Of a stretch of DNA of 64,000 bases, positions 1 through 8,364 are shown piece after piece (the first letter of the stretch is position 1; the number at the start of each line of letters is the position of its first letter). The translations under genes and the position numbers were made by a program. This DNA comes from Paractinoplanes lichenicola (GTDB taxonomy: Bacteria; Actinomycetota; Actinomycetes; Mycobacteriales; Micromonosporaceae): assembly GCF_016785085.1 (NCBI RefSeq), contig NZ_JAENHO010000004.1, positions 558,001-622,000 of the forward strand. The letters are read 5' to 3'. The notes under the pieces were generated by a model. It ran no database searches and was not told the origin of the DNA. It saw only the letters and a program-made list of their open reading frames with translations.

Positions 1-264
1 ATCACCGAGGTCACCGCCCGGATCAACGACCACGCCGCCACCATCGCGGCCGCGGTCGAGGAGCAGACCGCCACCACCAACGAGATGGCGCGCAGCGTCG
101 CCGAGGCCGCCTCCAGCGCCAACGACATCGCCGGCAACATCAGCGGGGTGGCCCAGGCCGCCGACGCCACCGCCACCGGCGCCACCGAGACCCAGACGAC
201 CGCGCAGGAGCTGGCCCGGATGGCCGAGGAGCTCAACCAGACGATTTCGGTCTACCGCGTCTGA
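1..264 (+). CDS. Methyl-accepting chemotaxis protein, C-terminal end (partial)
   Basis: The last 87 codons of a chemoreceptor whose start lies outside the window. The frame is open from base 1 to the TGA at 262-264. The peptide is a long amphipathic coiled coil rich in Ala, Thr and Glu, with the conserved stretch AAVEEQTATTNEMARSV followed by ASSANDIAGNI. This is the descending arm of the cytoplasmic signalling hairpin just after its tip, the part that contacts CheA/CheW. No CheR-binding pentapeptide is present; the protein ends in SVYRV. The ligand domain and membrane segments are not visible. A chemoreceptor fits an actinomycete with motile spores. Confidence 0.9.
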   Translation: MTEVTARINDHAATIAAAVEEQTATTNEMARSVAEAASSANDIAGNISGVAQAADATATGATETQTTAQELARMAEELNQTISVYRV

Positions 265-281
265 CCTCAGGTTCTGACCGG

Positions 282-308
282 ACGAGGCGGCCCACCGGGC
301 CGCCTCGT
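282..308 (+). terminator. Hairpin terminator after the chemoreceptor gene
   Basis: A perfect 12-bp inverted repeat (282-293 pairs with 297-308, loop ACC) starts 17 bases after the stop codon. There is no real U-tract, only TTC after the stem, as is usual for actinobacterial terminators. It separates the chemoreceptor gene from the permease gene at 346. Confidence 0.75.
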
Positions 309-345
309 TCCGTATGCGTCAAGTCCGGCTTCCTACCGTACGGGC

Positions 346-1743
346 ATGACGACCTCGCAGAAGGCGGGCACGGCCCTGCACCGGGGGCTCACCTCGGCGC
401 AGATCGGGATGCTGACGATCGGCGGCGTGATCGGCACCGGGCTGTTCCTCGGCTCGGGCCTCGCGGTGTCGATGGCGGGCCCGGCCGTGCTCGTCGCCTA
501 CCTCGCCGGCGCGGTGCTCGCGGCCGCGCTGACCTACGCCGCGGTCGAGATGGCGGCGGCCGAGCCCGGGCTGCACGGGTTCGGCGCGTTCGCCTTCCGC
601 CACCTCGGGCCGCTGGCCGGGTTCACCCAGCGCTGGCTCTACTGGGGTGTCGTCGCGATCAGCACGGGCACCGAGACCGTCGCCGTGGCGATCTACATCC
701 GCTACTGGTGGCCGCACGTGCCGTTGTGGGTTCCGGTGCTGCTCTCGGCGAGCGTGTTCATCGTGATCAACCTCTTCCTCGTACGGGCGTTCGGCGCGGT
801 CGAATACTGGTTCGCCGCCGTCAAGGTCTCCGCGATCGTGGTGTTCCTGGTGCTGGGCGGCGTGTTCCTGACCGTCGGGCTGCCCGATCGCCCCGCGGCC
901 GGCCTCTCGGCGTTCACCGACGCGTCGTCGTACCTGCCGCACGGGCTGGCCGGGCTGGCCGTCGCGCTGATCGTGGCCAGTTTCAGCTTCGGCGGCACCG
1001 AGGCGCTGGCCCTGACCGCCGCCGAGTCGAGCGACCCCGGGCGGGACCTGCCCCGCGCGGCCCGCTGGACGCTGCTGCGGATCTGCCTGTTCTACCTGCT
1101 CGGCATGGTGGTCGTGGTGTCGGTGTCGCACGTGGTCGGCGCGGCCCCCGACGGCGGCCTGACCGCGAGCCCGTTCGTCCGCATCTTCGACTGGGCCGGG
1201 CTGCCGGTCGCCGCCGCGGTGATGAACTTCGTGGTCCTCACGGCCGCGTTGTCCGCGCTGAACACGGTCTTCTACGTGGCCACCCGTACGCTGCACTCGC
1301 TCGGCGTCGACGGCCAGGCGCCGGCCTGGACGACGCGGGTCGACCGCCGGGGCGTGCCGGTGCGCGCGGTCCTCGCGTCGGCGATCGGCGTGCCCTTCGC
1401 GGTGACGCTGTCGGTGGTGTCGCCCGACGAGGCCTTCGCGAAGCTGGTCGGGCTCGTCATGTTCGGCGTGGTGACGACCTGGCTGCTGATCTTCGTGACG
1501 CACGTGGCCTTCCGCCGCGGTCGCACGGCCGAACAGGTGCGCCGGTCGCCGGTGCGGCTGCCCGGTGGCGCCCGGACCAGCGCGGCGGCGGCGGTCGCGA
1601 TGGCGGGCCTGCTGATCAGCATGCTGTTCGTCGACATGTTCCGGATCGCCTGGACGGTCGGCGCCCCCTGCCTGGTGGCGATCCTGCTCGCGTACGCGGT
1701 GACGCGCCGACTACGACGCGACGGCGCCCCAGCGCGGCGCTGA
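346..1743 (+). CDS. APC-superfamily amino acid permease
   Basis: A 465-residue polytopic membrane protein with about 12 hydrophobic segments, the normal size for amino acid-polyamine-organocation permeases of the GABA/aromatic amino acid type. The first helix carries the family signature GGVIGTGLFLGSG (residues about 26-38), the unwound substrate-binding region of APC helix 1. A second conserved stretch is ASFSFGGTEALALTAAES around residues 211-228, matching helix 6. It probably imports an amino acid by proton symport; the substrate cannot be read. ATG start about 37 bases after the preceding terminator stem. It stands alone, convergent with the regulator that ends at 1783. Confidence 0.9.
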   Translation: MTTSQKAGTALHRGLTSAQIGMLTIGGVIGTGLFLGSGLAVSMAGPAVLVAYLAGAVLAAALTYAAVEMAAAEPGLHGFGAFAFRHLGPLAGFTQRWLYWGVVAISTGTETVAVAIYIRYWWPHVPLWVPVLLSASVFIVINLFLVRAFGAVEYWFAAVKVSAIVVFLVLGGVFLTVGLPDRPAAGLSAFTDASSYLPHGLAGLAVALIVASFSFGGTEALALTAAESSDPGRDLPRAARWTLLRICLFYLLGMVVVVSVSHVVGAAPDGGLTASPFVRIFDWAGLPVAAAVMNFVVLTAALSALNTVFYVATRTLHSLGVDGQAPAWTTRVDRRGVPVRAVLASAIGVPFAVTLSVVSPDEAFAKLVGLVMFGVVTTWLLIFVTHVAFRRGRTAEQVRRSPVRLPGGARTSAAAAVAMAGLLISMLFVDMFRIAWTVGAPCLVAILLAYAVTRRLRRDGAPARR

Positions 1744-1782
1744 CCCGGCACAACGCCATCCCCGTACGGCGTTCGAGCTGGT

Positions 1783-4700
1783 TCAGATCAGCGTGGCCAG
1801 CAACTTCTGAGCGCGACGGGCGAACAAGTGAGCGCCGCGGTCGGCCGACCGGTCGCGGGCCCGCTCGGCGGCAGCGCGCACGGCGGCGACGGGCTCGCCC
1901 CGGGCCTGCAGCAGACGCGCGCGCAGCAGCAGGATCAGCCCCTCGGCGTAGCGCTGGCCGTGCACGCGGATGGCCCGTTCGGCGCGGTCGAGGGCGCCGC
2001 CGGCCCGCTCGGGATCGTCCGCGGCCAGCCACATCTCGGCGATCAGCGCGTAGTGGTAGGCCAGCCCCCACTGCGGCGGGTCGAGCAGGTCGGCGGCCAG
2101 CCCCACTTCCGCCTCCCGGGCCGCGGCGGCCGGGTCGTCGCCGGTCATCGCCCGGGCCCAGCACCAGTTCTGCCGGATGTAGACGTCGAGTTGGGTACGC
2201 AGGTGGTCGAGGTCGGTCACGACCCAGCGCTCGCCGGCCCCGCGGGCCACGGCGGCGTCACCGGCCATCGACGCGATCATGGTCGTGTAGTAGACCCAGA
2301 TCGAGAACGCGTACGGGTCGGTGGGGTCGTCCCAGGTGTCGACGAAAGCCAGCGCCGCGCCCGGATCGCCGTGCAGCCCGGTCATCACGGCCCGCCAGCC
2401 CGGCCCTTCACCCGGGATGCTGCCGTCGCGTCGCAACGGCGTCGACATCGGCGGCTCCTCCGACGGGGACGTCGGGACGATGTCCGGTCCGGTCAGCGAC
2501 CGGTACGCCTCGCCGATGTTGCCGATGTCCCACTGGTGCAGGCCCCACGCCTGCCGGGCGTAGGCCCGCGCCGCCGGGTCGCCCGAGTCGCGGCCGCGTT
2601 CGTGCATGCGGCGGGCCAGCAGGCCGCGGTCGTCGGTCATCCGGGTGAAGGCGCCCATCGTGCGGATGAACAGGAAGTCGTCGGCCTCGGCGGGCCGGTT
2701 CAGGATGCGGGCCAGGTGTTCCGCCCGCTCCAGCAACTCGAACGTCGTGCCCTCGTAGTCGGCGTGCCGCCGCACGACGATGGTGAGCAGGGTCAGCACT
2801 GACAGCTCGAGCTCCGGCAGGCCCGCCGCCCGGGTCACCTGCGCGGCGTGCCGCAGATGCCGGTCGGCGGCCAGATAGGCGAGCTTGGCGGCCGCGCGCC
2901 GGGCCGCGCGCAGCAGAGCCTCCGCCGTACGGCTCGGGTCGGCCAGCGGCCCCGCCGACCACAGGTGGTGGGCCACCGCCTCGTCGTCGCCGTGAAGGTG
3001 TTCCAGGGCGTCCGCTACCCGCAGGTGCAGCCGGGCGACCTCCGGCCGGCTGACGGTCCCGGCCACCGACTCGCGGACCAGGTCGTGGGCGAACCGCAGC
3101 GACGACGGGTCCTCGGGCCGGCCCTCGAACAGGCCGAGCGCCAGCAGCGGCCCGATCCGTTCGAGGCAGTCCGCCGGCTCGGCCCCGACGGCCCGGGCCA
3201 GCAGCCGCAGGTCGACGTCGCGGCCGATCAGCGCGGCGACCTGCACGAGGTCGCGTCCGTCGAGGTCGAGCCCGGCCAGGCGGTCGCGGACGATGTCGCG
3301 CACGGTGGCCGGGACCCGGGCGTCACCGTCGCCGAGCATTCGCGCCAGCTCGCGGACGAAGAACGGGTTGCCCGCCGTACGGGCGTGGACCGCGTGGACG
3401 ACGTCGCCGTCCGGCTCGTGGCCGAGCTCGTGACGGATCAGCTCGGCCACCCCGGCCGCGTCGAGCGGGCCGAGCCGGAACCGGACGTGCCCGGGCAGCC
3501 GACCGGCCCCGGCCAGCGTCCGGGCCAGCATCGAGGTGGGCTCGGGCGCGCGGTCGCGCAGGGCGGCCAGCAGGGCGGTGCGCCGGGGCAGCCGGGCCGC
3601 CAGATGGCCGAAGAGCTGCAGCGAGGCGGCGTCGGCCCACTGCAGGTCGTCGAGGATCAGCAGCGTCGGCCGCTGCCCGCCGGCCTGCCCGAGCACGGCC
3701 ACGACCTGCTCGAACAGCCGGAACTGGGCATTGCCGTCGGCCGCCGGACGGGTGGTGTCGTGCTCGCGCGGTTCGAGCAGGCTGCCCAGGTCGCCGGCGC
3801 GCCATTTCTCCCGGGCCGGGGCGGGCAGGCTGTCGACCACCGCGCCCAGCGCCTGCTCCCACGGCCACATCGCCGGGGTGCCGTCGCCGGGCAGGCAGCG
3901 ACCCCAGACGACGAGCGCGCCCTGCTCGACGGCGGCCGCGGCCGTGGCCTCGAGCAGGCGCGTCTTGCCCACCCCGGGTTCGCCCTCGACGACCCCGACC
4001 GCCGTACGCCCGGCGACCGCTCCACGCACCGCCCGCCACAACCTGGCGAACTCGCCGTCCCGCCCGACCAGCCCGCCCGGCGCCGGATTGCCGGGTCCAG
4101 GTTGGGTCGGGGTGTGGGTGCCGGCTCCAGGTTGAGTCGGGATGGGGGTGCCGGCTCCAGGCGGGGTTGGGGTGGGGGTGCCGGGTCCAGTTTGGGTTGG
4201 GGTGAGGGTGCCGGCTCCAGGCGGGGTTGGGGCGAGGGTGCCGGGGCGGGGTGACGCTGTGGCCGGAATGCCGAGACCAGGCGACGCGTCGGCCGGGGTG
4301 TTAAGTCCAAGCGACGCTGTGGCTGAGGCGCCGGGATAAGGCGAAGCCGTGGCCGGAATGCCAGGACCATATGACGCTATAGCTGGGGTGCCGAGCCCAG
4401 GCGACGCTGTGGCCGGGATGCCGAGCTCGGGCGACGCTGTGGACGGAGCGTCGGGGTGGGGTGACGCCGTAGCTGGAGCGCCGCTAGGGGGCGCGGCCGG
4501 GACCGGGGCCTGTCGAGTCAGGACGCGGAGGTGGGCCGCCTCGAGTGCCGCTCCTGGGCTGATGCCGAGTTCGCCGGCCAGGCGGTCGCGGACTGTGCGG
4601 AAGACCGACAACGCCTCGGCCTGGCGGCCGGCCGCGCCGAGCAGTCCGACCAGGCCGCTCTGCACCGGCTCGTGGAACGGGGCCATCGACGCGGCCAGTT

Positions 4701-5268
4701 GCAACGGTGGCAGCAGTCGTTCCGGCCGGTCCAGCGACACCGCGAGCGCGGCCGCGGTGGCGCAGGCGGCGTAGAACTCCTCGTCGAGCGCGGCGAAGAC
4801 GGTTGTCGCCCGGGTGCCGGTGGCCAGGCCGCCGCCGGCCGGGCCGCGCCAGAGTGCCAGCGCCTCGGCGTAGTGGTCGAGCGCCGCCGCGGGGCTGTCG
4901 GTCTGCGCGGCCGCGACCAGCTGCCGGAAGGTGAGCAGGTCGAGCCGGTCGGCGTCGGCCTCGAACACGTAGGAGCCGGCCCGCCGGCGCAGATAGGAGC
5001 CGTCCGCGCGGGCCGGGAGCGTGGGCTCGAGCAGCCGCCGCAGGGATCCGACGTACTTCTGGATGACGTTGAGGGCGCTCGCCGGGGCGTCGTCCTCCCA
5101 GATCAGGTCGATCAGCTCGCCGGTGCCGGTCGGGCCGCCGGCCCGGGCCAGCAGCAAGGCGAGCAGGAAGGCCTGCTGACGGGGGCCGGCGTCCACTTCG
5201 GTCCCGCCGCGCCACACCCGCAGCGGACCCAAGATCTGCAGCCGCGGGGGAGGGTCGCCGAACACCAC
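1783..5268 (-). CDS. AfsR/SARP-type transcriptional regulator with ATPase and TPR-like domains
   Basis: About 1161 residues. The N-terminus (about 8-250) is an OmpR-like winged helix plus bacterial transcriptional activator domain: it opens with LQILGPLRVWRGG and contains ALNVIQKYVGSLRRLLEP. Residues 260-389 are a Pro/Thr/Ala-rich linker of thirteen decapeptides (see the repeat). Then comes a STAND/AAA-type ATPase with Walker A GEPGVGKT (about 428-435) and Walker B LLILDDLQWAD (about 535-545), and an alpha-helical TPR-like C-terminus. Such proteins switch on secondary-metabolite or stress genes in response to nucleotide state. An open frame continues upstream, but it is the wrong frame of the flavoprotein gene; paired GTG codons at 5263-5268 fit the family N-terminus. 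The stop of the preceding gene is 25 bases away, so co-transcription is likely. Confidence 0.85.
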   Translation of the reverse strand: MVFGDPPPRLQILGPLRVWRGGTEVDAGPRQQAFLLALLLARAGGPTGTGELIDLIWEDDAPASALNVIQKYVGSLRRLLEPTLPARADGSYLRRRAGSYVFEADADRLDLLTFRQLVAAAQTDSPAAALDHYAEALALWRGPAGGGLATGTRATTVFAALDEEFYAACATAAALAVSLDRPERLLPPLQLAASMAPFHEPVQSGLVGLLGAAGRQAEALSVFRTVRDRLAGELGISPGAALEAAHLRVLTRQAPVPAAPPSGAPATASPHPDAPSTASPELGIPATASPGLGTPAIASYGPGIPATASPYPGASATASLGLNTPADASPGLGIPATASPRPGTLAPTPPGAGTLTPTQTGPGTPTPTPPGAGTPIPTQPGAGTHTPTQPGPGNPAPGGLVGRDGEFARLWRAVRGAVAGRTAVGVVEGEPGVGKTRLLEATAAAAVEQGALVVWGRCLPGDGTPAMWPWEQALGAVVDSLPAPAREKWRAGDLGSLLEPREHDTTRPAADGNAQFRLFEQVVAVLGQAGGQRPTLLILDDLQWADAASLQLFGHLAARLPRRTALLAALRDRAPEPTSMLARTLAGAGRLPGHVRFRLGPLDAAGVAELIRHELGHEPDGDVVHAVHARTAGNPFFVRELARMLGDGDARVPATVRDIVRDRLAGLDLDGRDLVQVAALIGRDVDLRLLARAVGAEPADCLERIGPLLALGLFEGRPEDPSSLRFAHDLVRESVAGTVSRPEVARLHLRVADALEHLHGDDEAVAHHLWSAGPLADPSRTAEALLRAARRAAAKLAYLAADRHLRHAAQVTRAAGLPELELSVLTLLTIVVRRHADYEGTTFELLERAEHLARILNRPAEADDFLFIRTMGAFTRMTDDRGLLARRMHERGRDSGDPAARAYARQAWGLHQWDIGNIGEAYRSLTGPDIVPTSPSEEPPMSTPLRRDGSIPGEGPGWRAVMTGLHGDPGAALAFVDTWDDPTDPYAFSIWVYYTTMIASMAGDAAVARGAGERWVVTDLDHLRTQLDVYIRQNWCWARAMTGDDPAAAAREAEVGLAADLLDPPQWGLAYHYALIAEMWLAADDPERAGGALDRAERAIRVHGQRYAEGLILLLRARLLQARGEPVAAVRAAAERARDRSADRGAHLFARRAQKLLATLI
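4101..4490 (-). repeat. Thirteen tandem 30-bp coding repeats in the regulator linker
   Basis: Thirteen consecutive 30-base units in register with no spacers, preceded by a shorter related segment. Each encodes a decapeptide of the form G-x-P-A-T-A-S-P-x-x (units towards 4490) or G-T-x-T-P-T-P-P-G-A (units towards 4101). The units differ at several positions, so the array is old. Because 30 is divisible by three, copy-number change lengthens or shortens the linker without breaking the frame. Local composition is less GC-biased than the flanks, with words such as TTAAGTCCAA and GACGCTATAGC. Confidence 0.95.
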
Positions 5269-5293
5269 GCCGCGGGAGTTTAGCGCGTGACTG

Positions 5294-6001
5294 TTACAGC
5301 TCCGCTCCCGCGCCGAAGCCCGGCCGTCCCGCCGCCCACTGCGGCTGCAGCAGCACCGACTTCCGCGGCCAGCCCCGCTGCTCCACGAGGTGCCGCTGCA
5401 ACAGCCGGCAGGTGTCGCTCTCCCCGGCGATGTAGGCCGTGCCGGGCCGCGGCGGCAGTTCGAGCTCCTGGACCGCGCGCAGCAGCACCCGCGACGCCAC
5501 GCCCGAGCCCGTGCCGCGGTGGACCCACGGGAACGGCGTGAACGCCCCGAAATCGGGGACCTCGTTGCCGGGCGTGCTGGTCTCGAAGACCCCGTACGTG
5601 TCGGCCTCCCGCCCCAGAGCCGCGCGCATGGCCAGCAGCGGGACGGCGCCGGTCTCGTCACCCAGGAACAGGTGATGCCGGGCCGCCTCGTCCAACGTGA
5701 TCTTGCTGCGGGGCGGCTCGACGGTGACCCGGTCGCCCACGGCCACGCCACGGGCCCACGTGCAGCCGGGTCCGCCCGCGTCGTGCAGGGCGATCCGCAA
5801 CGTCACCGAGGCCGCCCCCGGATCGTGCCGCCACAACGAATAGACCCGGCGCTGCGGCGTGTGCACCACCAGGTGAGCCCCGGGCCGGCAGCGCAGACGC
5901 CGCAGCTCGGGACCCACCAGCTCAACCTCGCGCATATGGGTGGCCACCTCGGCGACCGCCCGCACCTTGGTCACCAGCGGCGCCCGCCTCGCAAAGCTCA
6001 C
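5294..6001 (-). CDS. Siderophore-interacting protein (SIP) family FAD-binding oxidoreductase
   Basis: A 235-residue soluble flavoprotein of the ViuB/SIP family, which reduces ferric siderophores in the cytoplasm with NAD(P)H. Visible landmarks are the FAD-binding segment RRVYSLWRHDP (about 52-62), the phosphate-binding region GPGCTWARGVAVGDRV, the sheet ARHHLFLGDETGAVPLLAM that starts the NAD-like domain, and AYIAGESDT near residue 190. It is somewhat shorter than the usual 260-280 residues, mainly at the N-terminus. No siderophore transporter or synthetase is adjacent. It lies between the GTPase module (25 bp upstream) and the AfsR-like regulator (25 bp downstream), all on one strand. Confidence 0.85.
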   Translation of the reverse strand: MSFARRAPLVTKVRAVAEVATHMREVELVGPELRRLRCRPGAHLVVHTPQRRVYSLWRHDPGAASVTLRIALHDAGGPGCTWARGVAVGDRVTVEPPRSKITLDEAARHHLFLGDETGAVPLLAMRAALGREADTYGVFETSTPGNEVPDFGAFTPFPWVHRGTGSGVASRVLLRAVQELELPPRPGTAYIAGESDTCRLLQRHLVEQRGWPRKSVLLQPQWAAGRPGFGAGAEL

Positions 6002-6026
6002 GGCCCGAGGCTAACAACCTCGCCCG

Positions 6027-6401
6027 TCAGTCCGAGACTGCCCGTACGGCGTCGGTGAGATCGCGCAGCAGCTCAGGGGCATCGAAGGTCATTTCCGCAT
6101 GGGTTTGGCTTCGGAAGGCCACGGTCTTGACCCCGTCACGGAATCTGACTGTCAGGTCGAAGCTTCCGAAGTTCAAGATGATCTCGTCCGGCCGCCTCAG
6201 GATGGAGTTCGCCACGTCTCGGAACGATTGCGGATCGAGGTCGCCCATTCCGGCAGGTGCGCCGGTCACGTGCCAATCGCGCACGTCGGCGCTGACCACG
6301 AGGTGTCCGGACCGGTCGGAGTTGTCGAGCCGGCCCGCGAGCGTGGTTCCCTCGAATCGGACGTCGCCCTGATAGAGCTTATGGGACAGCACGAGCTTCA
6401 T
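6027..6401 (-). CDS. Hypothetical protein, last gene of the dual-GTPase module
   Basis: A 124-residue soluble protein, start MKLVLSHKLYQGDV at the ATG whose complement is 6399-6401. I do not recognise the family. It looks like an all-beta N-terminal half (EGTTLAGRLDN, GHLVVSADVRDWHVTG, EIILNFGSFDLTVRFRDGV) followed by a C-terminal helix (APELLRDLTDAVRAV). There is no signal peptide, membrane segment or cysteine. It begins 17 bases after the stop of the tail-anchored protein gene at 6419, so it is probably the fourth gene of that operon. Similar size and placement suggest an accessory or partner protein of the GTPases; that is inference only. Confidence 0.75.
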   Translation of the reverse strand: MKLVLSHKLYQGDVRFEGTTLAGRLDNSDRSGHLVVSADVRDWHVTGAPAGMGDLDPQSFRDVANSILRRPDEIILNFGSFDLTVRFRDGVKTVAFRSQTHAEMTFDAPELLRDLTDAVRAVSD

Positions 6402-6418
6402 CGGGAAGGGCCGGCCGG

Positions 6419-7222
6419 CTAGGCGGAGGACCGCATGATCCAGACGATCGCGAGAATCAGTGCGACCGCCGCCAGGCTCAGTCCGACGATCAGCGGGATT
6501 CGGGAGCGGCGCTCCTTCACGAGCGCCGGGCCTTTTCCCGGTGCGATCTCTTGTATCGAAGAGGTGCCGTCCGGGTCGAGCAGCATGATGGCGACCGGTG
6601 CCCGCAGGTCGGCGGCGGCCTCGTGGGCGCCTCGCAGCGTTCCGAAGGCCTGGCTCGTGAAGGCCCAGCCCTCGGCCTCGGCGGCGGCCAGCCGGGTCAC
6701 CCGCGCGAGGAAGGCCCGCCGGGCGTCGCGGTCCTTCACCCCGCCGACCCAGGAGCCGGCCGGGTCGTCGCCGAGGGAGGCGGCCGGTTCCAGCGCCGAG
6801 TCCAGCATGGCCGCCGTCCGGGCCGGCACGTCCTCGGCGGGCTCGTCGCCGCGGATGATGGCGTCGATGCGGTCGGCGTCGAATTCTTTGTCGAGCTGTT
6901 CGCCGAGGCGTTCGTAGCCGTCGGCCGACCAGGCCAGCGCCGCGATCCGTTGCAGCAGCACCGGATCGTCGCGCAGATCGTCGAGCACCAGTGTGTAGCG
7001 GATCGGCGTGCCGCCCGCGTCGCGGCGTTCCGAGGGCACCCCGGTGACGTAGACCCCGACCCCGCCCTCGTGCCGCGCCACCACGATCTCGCGCTGCGTG
7101 GTCTGCACGTGCTTGGTGACCGCGTCCCACCAGCGGGCCGGCGGCACCGCGCCGATGAACTGGTAGTCGTAGCGGTTCTCGCGGGGGCGGCCCCGCGTCA
7201 TCAGGTAGGCCGGTGCCGTCAT
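6419..7222 (-). CDS. Tail-anchored membrane protein of the dual-GTPase module, unknown family
   Basis: 267 residues. The large N-terminal part is soluble: YDYQFIGAVPPARWWDAV, REIVVARHEGGVGVYVTGV and TPIRYTLVLDDL near the start, then a mostly helical middle. The final 27 residues hold one strong hydrophobic helix (LIVGLSLAAVALILAIVW) followed by a short MRSSA tail, so the protein should be tail-anchored facing the cytoplasm. Its ATG overlaps the stop of the upstream GTPase by four bases (ATGA at 7219-7222), implying coupled translation. I do not recognise the family. The position suggests a membrane adaptor or effector recruited by the two GTPases. Confidence 0.8.
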   Translation of the reverse strand: MTAPAYLMTRGRPRENRYDYQFIGAVPPARWWDAVTKHVQTTQREIVVARHEGGVGVYVTGVPSERRDAGGTPIRYTLVLDDLRDDPVLLQRIAALAWSADGYERLGEQLDKEFDADRIDAIIRGDEPAEDVPARTAAMLDSALEPAASLGDDPAGSWVGGVKDRDARRAFLARVTRLAAAEAEGWAFTSQAFGTLRGAHEAAADLRAPVAIMLLDPDGTSSIQEIAPGKGPALVKERRSRIPLIVGLSLAAVALILAIVWIMRSSA

Positions 7223-8364
7223 GACCAGGGCTCCACCCGCGGGTCGTACGCGGTCGCGGCCAGCGCCTCGACGCTCTTGCGGACCTGCTGCTGCCGCTGC
7301 TCGATCTGGGTGATCTCCATGGCCGTCTTGCCCTGGTCGGCCGCGTTGCGGGCCGACTCGCCGCTGACGTAATACCCGATCGTGCCCCAGAAGCCCTTGC
7401 GTTCCCGGTCGCGGGCGACCAGCCGGGCGTAGTCGTGCTGCCGGGCCGCCAGCACGCGCCCCTCGGCCACCGCCCAGCCGTCGACCACGCATTGGCACAG
7501 GGCCGTCATCACCGCGCCGGCCGCCTTGACCGACGGGGTCGTCTTGTCGCCGCGGATCCGGTAGTGGGCGCGGAAACCGAGCCGGCCGTCGCTTTCCCGG
7601 GGCCAGTCGGCCTCCATCAGTTCGACCACCCCGTACGTGTCGATCGGGGCGTAGATGATTTTGATGTCGCGCTGGGTCGCCTCGCCGCGCACGATGTCGA
7701 GCATCGGGCCGTACCACTCGGCCACCCGCTTGCGCAGCTCGTCGGCGTCGCGCCCCCAGCCCCCGTTGTCGTCGAAGTATTTCTCGCACTTGAGCGGGGC
7801 CAGCACCAGCACGGCGGGCTCGTGGTGGTGCTCGGCCAGGTTGCGGGTGCTCGCCCATTTGCGGGCGACCTCCTCGACGTCGCCGAACTGCAGCAGGCCG
7901 GGCACGGCGCCCCGCTGCGGCGGCGTCTCGGCCTCCATCAGGATTGACGCGTCGATCGGCACGAGCAGCATGACGCTGGCCTTGATGTGCTCCTCGCATT
8001 CGCGCCACTTGCGTTTGCCGTCGGCCACCGTGTCGAGGAAGTCGGGGTCGAGCCACTTGCCGGGGTAGTCGAGGATGCTGAACGGGATCCGAACGTCCTC
8101 GTCGGCGACCGACTGCAGCGACACGTGGTAATACGCCTCGTCCTGGGTGCCGGCGAGGGCGTACGCGTTGAACTCGCGCTGCAGCAGCGCCTGCTGCATC
8201 TCTTGCCGGTGGGTGCGGACCCGCCGCTGGGTGCGCTCGTCGAGCGAGATGATGACGCCGGTGCCGGCCAGCATCTGCTTGGTCTCGTCGAGGATGGCGG
8301 TCAGCAGCGTGGTCTTGCCGACCCGGGTGGGTCCGAGGACCGCTGCCTTGAAAGCCGGATTCAT
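7219..8364 (-). CDS. P-loop GTPase, second GTPase of the module
   Basis: 381 residues. The protein opens with a P-loop almost at the N-terminus, GPTRVGKTT at residues 11-19. A G3-like motif DYPG follows at 99-102 (FSILDYPGKW), then a likely G4 equivalent APLKCEK near 189-195. This order is typical of TRAFAC-class GTPases rather than ATPases. The C-terminal third is helical with a Gln-rich segment (EITQIEQRQQQVRKSVEAL), likely a coiled coil. It resembles the GTPases of actinobacterial GTPase-centred conflict operons (DO-GTPase-like), but I cannot confirm the family by eye. Both ends overlap neighbouring genes by four bases, so the set is translated as a unit. Confidence 0.8.
   Translation of the reverse strand: MNPAFKAAVLGPTRVGKTTLLTAILDETKQMLAGTGVIISLDERTQRRVRTHRQEMQQALLQREFNAYALAGTQDEAYYHVSLQSVADEDVRIPFSILDYPGKWLDPDFLDTVADGKRKWRECEEHIKASVMLLVPIDASILMEAETPPQRGAVPGLLQFGDVEEVARKWASTRNLAEHHHEPAVLVLAPLKCEKYFDDNGGWGRDADELRKRVAEWYGPMLDIVRGEATQRDIKIIYAPIDTYGVVELMEADWPRESDGRLGFRAHYRIRGDKTTPSVKAAGAVMTALCQCVVDGWAVAEGRVLAARQHDYARLVARDRERKGFWGTIGYYVSGESARNAADQGKTAMEITQIEQRQQQVRKSVEALAATAYDPRVEPWS

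Noticed and set aside
4101..4490. Possible CRISPR-like array
   Set aside because: The 30-base units are contiguous, diverged, without spacers and in frame within a gene; no cas genes are nearby.
5269..5751. Long N-terminal extension of the AfsR-like regulator frame
   Set aside because: It is read in an alternative frame of the SIP flavoprotein gene; the SARP N-terminal fold begins at the GTG pair near 5268.
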